Of a stretch of DNA of 64,000 nucleotides, positions 57,110-64,000 are shown in pieces (positions within the stretch are counted from its first letter, which is position 1; each line of letters starts with the position of its first letter). This DNA is from Aspidapion aeneum (Eukaryota; Arthropoda; Insecta; Coleoptera; Brentidae): contig OY755038.1 in the NCBI GenBank assembly GCA_963576565.1, positions 204,449,013 to 204,513,012 of the forward strand, read 5' to 3'. The notes under the pieces were generated by a model. It saw nothing but the letters and a program-made list of their open reading frames with translations, ran no database searches and was not told the origin of the DNA. The translations under genes and the position numbers were made by a program.

Positions 57110-60100
57110 TTAATTTGTAGGCAGGGCGCATAGTTTTACCAAAGGCCGTTTGTAGGTACCTTTAGTAGTCTTTACAATAGCAACCCGTGGAACATTATCA
57201 GAACCTTTAATAAGGTCTTCAATGCGGCCTAGGGGCCAATCCAATGGAGTGGAATTTTCATCTTTGATCAGTACCATAGTACCAATATCAATGGAAGCAA
57301 GAGGTTGGTGCCATTTGGCTCGCTGTTGCAAAGTGTGCAAATATTCGCGATGCCAGCGAATCCAAAAATCGCGGTGCATTCTTTGCAACAGTTGCCACCT
57401 GGACAGCCTGTTTAACGCAATATCGCAGTAGTTTGGATCGGGTATTGTACCTGGAGGCCTCAAATTTAAAAAATTATTAGGAGTCAAGACCGCCAGATCA
57501 GTAGGATCGGTGCTTAAGGCACATAAAGGACGTGAGTTCATTATGGCTTCAACTTGGGTTAAAACCGTATTTAATTCCTCATAGGTGAGTATTTGATTTC
57601 CAACTACCCTGTGAAGATGAGTCTTTAAAGATTTAATGTTTGATTCCCAAATGCCTCCCATGTGGGGAGCAGCAGGTGGGTTAAAATACCAAACTATACC
57701 TTCCCCCTTCACGCAATCAGAAAAAATTTGTCGCAAGTATTTTTCAGAGGCCACGAAGTTGGTCCCGCAGTCTGAAGAGATCTTTGAGCATAGTCCTCTT
57801 CTAGCTATGAAGCGGCGCAGAGCAGCCAGAAAGGCTTCTGATGTCATATCAGAGACTAACTCTAAATGCACGGCTTTAACAGCGCAACAGATAAATAAAC
57901 AGACATATGCTTTCATGGTTTTTGCACCTCTGGTCCGACCAAGAGTAATCGTGAACGGACCACAAAAATCTATACCTACATTTTCGAACACCTTTGCTTC
58001 GGAAACTCTAAATTTCGGTAGGTTACCCATAGGGGGTTGAAGGGAGTTAGGTTTAGTTTTCCAGCAAGTATGGCAAGAACTTAAAACTTTTCTCACTACC
58101 TTTTTAGCAGACAATACCCAGAAGTTTTGCATTAGTAAAAAAGTTGTGGTCTGTATACCACAATGAAGATTGCTGCGATGCAAATCTAAAATCAGTAATT
58201 CAGTGAATTTTGCACTAGAAGGCAAAAGAATTGGAATTTTTTTATCGTATGATAAATTTGAATGGCATAAACGGCCTCCAACACGAAGCAAATCGTAGCT
58301 TTCATTATGCAAAAATGGACATAATTTTTGAAAAGCTTTTGGAAGCTGTTTCTTATCTTTTAGTAATTCAATTTCTTTTTGGAAAGAAAAAGATTGTACG
58401 CATTTCGAAATAAAAAGTAAGCTTTTGTAGTAATCCTGATTTGTAAGGTAATCAGTAGCAAAATTGTATGAGGGATTTTTAAACTTTTGTAACCCTCGCA
58501 AAAAGTAAGCAACTATTCTCTTAATTTTAAAAAGAGAACTGTATTTTTCAAACAAGTTGTTTACATAATATTCAACTGTTTGTTCGCAAGTAAAAACGTT
58601 AAAAATATTTTTTCGCTGTTCTTCCAAAACTGCATTCCCATCGTAAGTAACTGTCATAAAATCCCAAGTATTTGTAGGTTGGTTTAGAAAAGAAGGCCCT
58701 TCTAACCAAAAATAAAATCTTTGTAAATCAGAGGGATACATTTCCCTAGTACCGCAGTCAGCCGGATTTTGTTCAGTAGGAACATAATGCCAAAACTCAG
58801 GGCTAATTCTTCCTTGTATATAGGCAGTTCTATTCGAAACAAATGTTTTAAATTTGTGAGGAGATCCCTGAATCCAAGATAAGGTCACTGTGCTATCAGT
58901 AAAAGCAAGAATTTTATCAAATTTAATTTTTTCCGAGAACGTTTCTAGTAAAAAATCCATTAATTTAGCCAACAAAACAGCTCCTAAAAGCTCTAGTCTT
59001 GGTAAAGTTAGTTTACGACGCAACGGTGCGACTCTAGATTTACTACAAACAAAAAAAACTTTAATGTTTCCATCAGAATAAAAAATTCGAATATAAGCGA
59101 CAGCACAATAGGCCCGTTCTGAACTATCGCAAAATCCTACTAGCTGGATTTGACTAGCATTAGGCAAAATTATTTGACGAGGAATTTTAACAGAATGCAA
59201 AAACTTTAATTCATTTTTAAATTTTTCCCATTTAAAAACAATTTCCGGACTGACAGGGTCGTCCCAGTTTAAGTCTTCTGCCCAGCAGTATTGAACAATT
59301 AATTTTAAAATTAAAACTATTGGCGCCAAAAAAGACAGAGGGTCGTAAATGCGGGCCAAATTACTTAAAATTGTTCTTTTAGTGCATGTTTGGAGAGAAC
59401 AGTCGAAAGTATAAAAAAATTCATCAGTATGAGGGTTCCAATTTAAACCGAGAATTTTCAAAGTTGAGTTTTCAGCATCTAAATCGAGAGAAAGAGCCTT
59501 CATCGAAATGTGTGACTCAGGAAGATCGGATAGTAACTCGGGACAATTGCTCGCCCATTTACGCAATTCGAATCCACCTCGGCTAAGTAGCTCGATTAAT
59601 TGATTTTTCATCTCAGTGGCCTTAAAAAAGTCATCACTTCCCGAAATCACATCATCGACAAAAACTGCCTCCTCAATGATTTTTGAGGCAAGAGGAAGGT
59701 CCTCATGCTCTCTAGCAAGTTGCAGCAAAGTTCTGATAGCCAAAAAGGGGCTACAAGAGACCCCGAATAAAACTCTATTTATTTCGAAGTCTTGAATAGG
59801 CTGGTTAGGATCAAACCTCCAAACTATTCTTTGAAAATTAGTTTGACTAGGGTCAACTAAAATCATCCTGTACATTTGACGGATGTCGCAACAAAAGCAA
59901 AATTTATGCAAACGATAAAGTAATAAAATTTTTTGTAAGTCCCTTTGTAAAGGGGGCCCAGTATAAACAGCGTTGTTGAGCGAGATTTTGCCAGGGGCGT
60001 GCATGCTCGCATCAAAAACCACCCTCAGGGGGGTGCTAGTAGAATCTTTTTTAAACACCGCATGGTGTGCAATATAAAAATGATTTGAAATTTCGGTCGG

Positions 60101-62401
60101 CAAAGGTGCAGAAACCGGTTGCATATGATTATTATCTAAATAATCTTGTAAAACAGAGCTGTAGGCAGCATAAAAATCAGGGTTTTGTAGCAATTTCTTC
60201 TCAAGGGAGAAAAAACGACGTACGGCAATGGATCGAGTGTCGCCAAAATCTGGAGCAGTAACTTTAAATGGTAAAGATACAATATATCTCCCCTCCTCAT
60301 TTTTTGAGGTAGTTTTCAAAAAATAATTTTCGCAAAACTCATCTTCGGGGTCAATGGCCTTGACATTAGGTATGTCATCTATTTGCCAAAATCGTTGTAG
60401 ATTTTTATCTAAATTGACAAAAGAATCGTTCATTGACGTAGTAAAAAATGTTTTAATTTGATTTGTAGTTGAAGGTGAAAGTGAAAGATTGCCCATTATT
60501 CCCCAACCAAAAATAGTATTAATGCAGACGGGGTTGTTGGGTCCCGTAGACAAACGACCATCTAGCAAAATGTAAGGGTACACATCGCCGCCCAACAATA
60601 AATCAATTTTATCGCTTTTATTAAAGCCTGGGTCAGCTAGTTCTAAGTTGGCGAGAAAAGGAAAACTTTTAATCGAAAATGAGGAATGAGGTAAATCACT
60701 ACAAATTTTATCGAGTATTATCGCATCAAAATTAAAAACAAAATTATTATCACGCAAAGAGGATATATTGCAATTAATTCCAGATTTTGCCGAAGTTGTC
60801 ATTCGATCTAAGCTTTGTAGAGTCATGGCGATATTAAATTTAGGAAGGCCCAAACTATCAGCACATGACTTAGATATAAATGAAGATTGAGCACCAGAGT
60901 CACAGATGGCGCGCACTGTGTGCCAATTTTGAAAAACATCCTGTATTTGTATTAAAGCGGTACAGAGAAGTACTTCGCGATCATTTAAAGACATACCAGT
61001 AACAATGGTGTTAGTGGTTCTATTAAATTCGGTAGCCACGGGGCTCCTCGGGGGTTGCACTGCAGAAGTAGAGGGGCTACTCGCAGAACTAGGTGTAGAA
61101 TTAATAGGAAAAAAATGTAAGAGACTGTGATGAAATTGGCCACAATGTAAACATCTTTTTTCTGATTTGCATTGCTGGGGTAAATTATGCTTTGAGGCCA
61201 AACAGTTGACACACGCTTTATGTTGTTTAACAATCTCAAAACGTTGCTGGGGAGTTTTCGCCAAAAAATTAGGACATCTGTATATTATATGATCGCCACT
61301 TTTACAGAGAAAACAAAAATTTTGAGGGTTTGGAGTATTATTTAAGCCACTTTGGCCATTTGGAGACTGGGAGGCATTTTTGGAGGCTCTCTGAGTATTA
61401 GCAAACAAAGCAGATCGATTTTGAAACTTTGCTTGATTTTTCTGACTTGAAATTGACAAATCTTTATTTTTTAAGTAATCTTGAGTTTGTTGTATTTGTT
61501 CCAACACAATGCAATGGCTAGAAACAAAAGCACGAATTTTATCATAAGAGGGGATCTCATTGGAGCAATAATTTTGCTCAAATGCCTTGCGCGTGGTTGG
61601 GTCCAACCTATCCAAGAGCATTTGTGCCATAATATAATCCCAAAACTCCGTTTTAAAACCCATGACTTTTAAAGCACTTAAGTTTTTCGAAAAACAATCA
61701 AGCAAATTCCTCAAATTCGTAGCATTCTCTTTAGTAAGAGGAGAGAAGCCTTCAATTGCCTTCCAGTGAAGGTAAGCTTGTAATCGTTTATTTGTATACC
61801 TATCCACCAAGGTGTGGTAGGCATTTAAATAATTTTCAGCAAGGATAGGAATGTCAGAAATGACATCCAGGGCAGGGCCCTTTAAATTAGAAAAAAGCAA
61901 ATTGAATTTTTCAAAGTTTCCCAGCGACCTATTATTGTGCACGGTAGCATTAAAGGCTTGCAAAAAGGTTGGAAACTCCTTAAATTCCCCTTGAAAAAGA
62001 GGTATTTTTATCCTAGGCAGTAAACCATGCTGGTCTGTGGAGGCACAGGGACTGCCCATGGGATTTATCGTACTGCTCAAAAGCCCTCCATCTTCAAAGG
62101 GTAGTTCGAAAAGTTCGTAAAATATAGTGGAAATCTCGTCACAGCGTTTGCAAAAGTCCATAGACACTTTGTTTTCTACTACTAAGCGATCCTCATCAGA
62201 GGCTACCAACGTCAACAAAGTATTATGGTGCTTTTCAAAATCTTTTTTGATTTTTGACAATGTCCGAAATTTGACTTTAAAGCCGCTGTGATAGGCAGGG
62301 TCATTTTTTGCGAGGGTCGCGGATTCAATGATCAAATTTAGCTGTGAAATCGCACTATAGCGCAAGGCTTTAGCCTTTAAAATTTTATCCGAACTAGACA
62401 T
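57110..62401 (-). CDS. BEL/Pao gag-pol polyprotein, intact
   Basis: 1763 aa, no break. Gag-like region (1-350, with the DUF1759-type block near 130-300); CCHC knuckle C363-x2-C366-x4-H371-x4-C376 and a second C397/C400/H405/C411; aspartic protease DSG at 501-503; reverse transcriptase with D839 (CCDIRQMYRM) and FVDD at 914-917; RNase H with D1092, E1137, D1169 and D1215; integrase zinc site H1408, H1413, C1443, C1446; integrase core D1478, D1544, E1586; C-terminal DUF5641-like segment about 1663-1758. Length and order are those of Pao-type elements that encode gag and pol in one frame. Start is the first ATG after the leader. No envelope-like frame follows; the stop is 30 bp before the purine tract. 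All catalytic residues I can name are present, so it could be active. Confidence 0.93.
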   Translation of the reverse strand: MSSSDKILKAKALRYSAISQLNLIIESATLAKNDPAYHSGFKVKFRTLSKIKKDFEKHHNTLLTLVASDEDRLVVENKVSMDFCKRCDEISTIFYELFELPFEDGGLLSSTINPMGSPCASTDQHGLLPRIKIPLFQGEFKEFPTFLQAFNATVHNNRSLGNFEKFNLLFSNLKGPALDVISDIPILAENYLNAYHTLVDRYTNKRLQAYLHWKAIEGFSPLTKENATNLRNLLDCFSKNLSALKVMGFKTEFWDYIMAQMLLDRLDPTTRKAFEQNYCSNEIPSYDKIRAFVSSHCIVLEQIQQTQDYLKNKDLSISSQKNQAKFQNRSALFANTQRASKNASQSPNGQSGLNNTPNPQNFCFLCKSGDHIIYRCPNFLAKTPQQRFEIVKQHKACVNCLASKHNLPQQCKSEKRCLHCGQFHHSLLHFFPINSTPSSASSPSTSAVQPPRSPVATEFNRTTNTIVTGMSLNDREVLLCTALIQIQDVFQNWHTVRAICDSGAQSSFISKSCADSLGLPKFNIAMTLQSLDRMTTSAKSGINCNISSLRDNNFVFNFDAIILDKICSDLPHSSFSIKSFPFLANLELADPGFNKSDKIDLLLGGDVYPYILLDGRLSTGPNNPVCINTIFGWGIMGNLSLSPSTTNQIKTFFTTSMNDSFVNLDKNLQRFWQIDDIPNVKAIDPEDEFCENYFLKTTSKNEEGRYIVSLPFKVTAPDFGDTRSIAVRRFFSLEKKLLQNPDFYAAYSSVLQDYLDNNHMQPVSAPLPTEISNHFYIAHHAVFKKDSTSTPLRVVFDASMHAPGKISLNNAVYTGPPLQRDLQKILLLYRLHKFCFCCDIRQMYRMILVDPSQTNFQRIVWRFDPNQPIQDFEINRVLFGVSCSPFLAIRTLLQLAREHEDLPLASKIIEEAVFVDDVISGSDDFFKATEMKNQLIELLSRGGFELRKWASNCPELLSDLPESHISMKALSLDLDAENSTLKILGLNWNPHTDEFFYTFDCSLQTCTKRTILSNLARIYDPLSFLAPIVLILKLIVQYCWAEDLNWDDPVSPEIVFKWEKFKNELKFLHSVKIPRQIILPNASQIQLVGFCDSSERAYCAVAYIRIFYSDGNIKVFFVCSKSRVAPLRRKLTLPRLELLGAVLLAKLMDFLLETFSEKIKFDKILAFTDSTVTLSWIQGSPHKFKTFVSNRTAYIQGRISPEFWHYVPTEQNPADCGTREMYPSDLQRFYFWLEGPSFLNQPTNTWDFMTVTYDGNAVLEEQRKNIFNVFTCEQTVEYYVNNLFEKYSSLFKIKRIVAYFLRGLQKFKNPSYNFATDYLTNQDYYKSLLFISKCVQSFSFQKEIELLKDKKQLPKAFQKLCPFLHNESYDLLRVGGRLCHSNLSYDKKIPILLPSSAKFTELLILDLHRSNLHCGIQTTTFLLMQNFWVLSAKKVVRKVLSSCHTCWKTKPNSLQPPMGNLPKFRVSEAKVFENVGIDFCGPFTITLGRTRGAKTMKAYVCLFICCAVKAVHLELVSDMTSEAFLAALRRFIARRGLCSKISSDCGTNFVASEKYLRQIFSDCVKGEGIVWYFNPPAAPHMGGIWESNIKSLKTHLHRVVGNQILTYEELNTVLTQVEAIMNSRPLCALSTDPTDLAVLTPNNFLNLRPPGTIPDPNYCDIALNRLSRWQLLQRMHRDFWIRWHREYLHTLQQRAKWHQPLASIDIGTMVLIKDENSTPLDWPLGRIEDLIKGSDNVPRVAIVKTTKGTYKRPLVKLCALPTN

Positions 62402-63373
62402 GATTTAAAAAAAAATCCAAAAAATAATTGACAAAAATTAGGTAAACTGAAAAAAAAATCAAAATTTGGACACCCTGTATAAATGTTAATGTCCTACGTT
62501 TAATTACAATAATCAAACTATAAGCGCACAAAAGTAAAGAAAATACCCGATGCAAACTAATGATAACAAAAAAACTTGTGTATAAGTTTTTTTATCTTCG
62601 CCTCGCGAATTCAAATAAGTAGGTACCTACTATGTATTAAATTTAAAAATAAATACCTACAAATCAAAAGCATTTAATTTGGTAAAACTATTTATCTGCC
62701 TTTACACGAAAACAAATTCTCAAGTTAAGAATTAAATTTCCTTCAAAATTTATTATGCACGCAAAAAATGGATACAATCATAGCCATTTGCAGACAGATA
62801 TTATAATAGTAAATTAGAAATAGATATATTCATAGCAATTTTTACGCAAAAACGAATATAGTAAAGCATCCGCAATCGGATATAGTCATAGCAATTTGCA
62901 ATAAGCAAAAATGAATATGGCAATTTGGAGATTTTTTTCGAGCAAATTGGATATAATTATAGCAATCCACAAATGTGAAGGCACAACGGCTAAAATAATA
63001 GCACTTTGCAGACACTATTTTAAACTATTTCCAGTGACAAACAAAAAAACACCCAAATTCTATACGGTTTTTTTTTTTTTTTTTTACAAAAAAGAAACGA
63101 AAAAACTTGATTTATTCGAAACAAAAAAAAGCATAGTAGTTTACAGATTTTATCTGTGTTTGGTTTTTCGCATGAAAAGGCTAAATTTATTGTTAAAAAT
63201 ATTTAATTTTTACACAAAAAAAATCGCAAAATGTATTTTAGAAACCTAGGGGTTTTCTAAAGTAGGCATGTAAGAAAAACAAGGGTTTTTCTTGCATTTG
63301 AAACCAGTAAAAAAAACTAACCTAAAAAGGCAAAAAAACGATTCCAGAAATCCGGGTCGCTAAGGATCAAAAA
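62402..63373 (-). other. BEL/Pao 5' leader with degenerate repeats
   Basis: Between the 5' LTR and the start codon. At 62770-63012 there are about five loose copies of GGATATAnTCATAGCAATTTGCA, 45-70 bp apart. A TTGGACACCCTGTATA motif sits at about 62466-62481. Just inside the LTR (about 63335-63373) a tRNA primer site should lie; a candidate near 63345-63365 does not begin with the usual TGG, so I leave it unassigned. Confidence 0.6.
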
Positions 63374-64000
63374 TGGGGCTCCCTGGTGGTCCAGAAAGGA
63401 GAGTTGTCTGGAATTTAACGGTGTTAGGTGTGGACTGTAAAGTTAAGGGAATAAGGTCATAGGCTAAGCTGGTACAAGGGATTCTGAAATGGTCTAGTTT
63501 ACCTTCTAGGTTAGTGTAGCAATAAACTAATGTATGTAAGGTAAAAATAATGCATTTTCACTTACCATTTTTATACAGGAAGTGGAACTCATGGGAGGAC
63601 GCGCTGTTAAACCGTATTTTTTGCACCCCACATTCATGTGGTAGGAGAGTCGCTAACACGCGTGTATTCTGGTTCGAAGACGAAACGGTTCTCTCATGCT
63701 GCAGCAGGTATCGCTACTGCGTTCGTTCTCCCACATGTCGCCCAGTGGCGTCGTTAATCCATAGGCGTAGGAGAAAAGGGATAAGTAGGAGGGAATGAGA
63801 TTACGAAGGTCCATATTAAAGGAACTAGGAACCTTAGTAATTCAAAATGCATTTTATGTAAAGTAAATTAATTATAGCAAATTGTAATATTTGCCTTTAA
63901 AACCGCGGGAGTTTCAAATGCAAATAACCCAGTAATTTTAAGTACTTAATTAGTTAATTAATACTAAATAAACAAAAAATAGAAAATGCTCTAGTGAATC
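63374..64000 (-). repeat. 5' LTR of the BEL/Pao element, truncated by the window
   Basis: Matches 56360-56987 except a GAGAGC to CTCTC change (63691-63695) and an A to T at 63810. Promoter elements would lie in the part nearest or beyond the window end. Confidence 0.9.

Larger units (their letters stand above)
56360..64000 (-). mobile_element. BEL/Pao LTR retrotransposon, full coding region, 5' LTR cut by window end
   Basis: Minus-strand element. The 3' LTR is 56360-57067, the 5' LTR starts at 63374 and leaves the window at 64000 (about 80 bp missing). The two LTRs differ over the 627 shared bases mainly by one five-base inversion-like change and one substitution, so the insertion is young. 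Order on the minus strand is LTR, ~970-bp leader, single gag-pol frame, purine tract, LTR. BEL/Pao identity rests on the polyprotein. Confidence 0.92.

Noticed and set aside
63345..63373. tRNA primer-binding site of the BEL/Pao element
   Set aside because: The sequence next to the 5' LTR does not start with TGG and does not clearly complement a tRNA 3' end that I can name.

Overview
The window looks like intronic or intergenic DNA from a large, AT-rich insect genome. Supporting signs are TATA plus TCAGT initiators, a BEL/Pao LTR retrotransposon, several mariner, hAT and P-like DNA transposon relics, RNase H-type LINE fragments and a Polinton-type DNA polymerase. I cannot name the species. Very little is host coding sequence: two exon-like blocks on the minus strand (13997-14227, with one C2H2 zinc finger, and 47509-47769). 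Both have good splice sites and phase 0 at each end. They could be neighbouring exons of one gene with a 33 kb intron.

The centrepiece is 25239-44126. A perfect 6-bp direct repeat (aaggat) brackets an 18,876-bp unit that begins AGTAG and ends CTACT. Almost all of it is one giant inverted repeat: arms of 8,862 bp (25245-34106) and 9,031 bp (35090-44120) around a 983-bp unique centre. Each arm carries a protein-primed family B DNA polymerase gene transcribed outward, a TATA/Inr promoter, two short upstream ORFs, AT microsatellites and a heptamer satellite. The right polymerase (39538-43269, 1243 aa) is intact. The left copy has two frameshifts. Total length, 6-bp duplication and AG terminus fit Polinton/Maverick elements, but I see no integrase, packaging ATPase, protease or capsid gene. 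The architecture resembles the symmetric snap-back genomes known from adenovirus, which also uses protein-primed replication. I read it as an integrated mirror-image half-Polinton.

Layout. 1-14 kb: AT-rich DNA with hAT MITEs, a 65-bp hairpin element, mariner relics and a 1.57-kb GATAGTTA array. 14-25 kb: the zinc-finger exon, a foldback element enclosing a LINE fragment, several MITEs, and a P-like transposon (21.2-22.9 kb) with two later insertions. 25.2-44.1 kb: the mirrored element. 44-56 kb: tandem repeats, LINE relics, the second host exon, a deleted mariner, a 1-kb hAT relic, dispersed repeats shared with 4-5 kb, and a tRNA-derived SINE. 56.36-64 kb: a young BEL/Pao retrotransposon on the minus strand with an intact 1763-aa polyprotein. 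Its 5' LTR runs off the window end.

Functionally, the only genes that look able to make full proteins are the right-arm polymerase and the BEL/Pao polyprotein. All other mobile coding sequence is broken. Assignments rest on reading motifs by eye; no database search was run.
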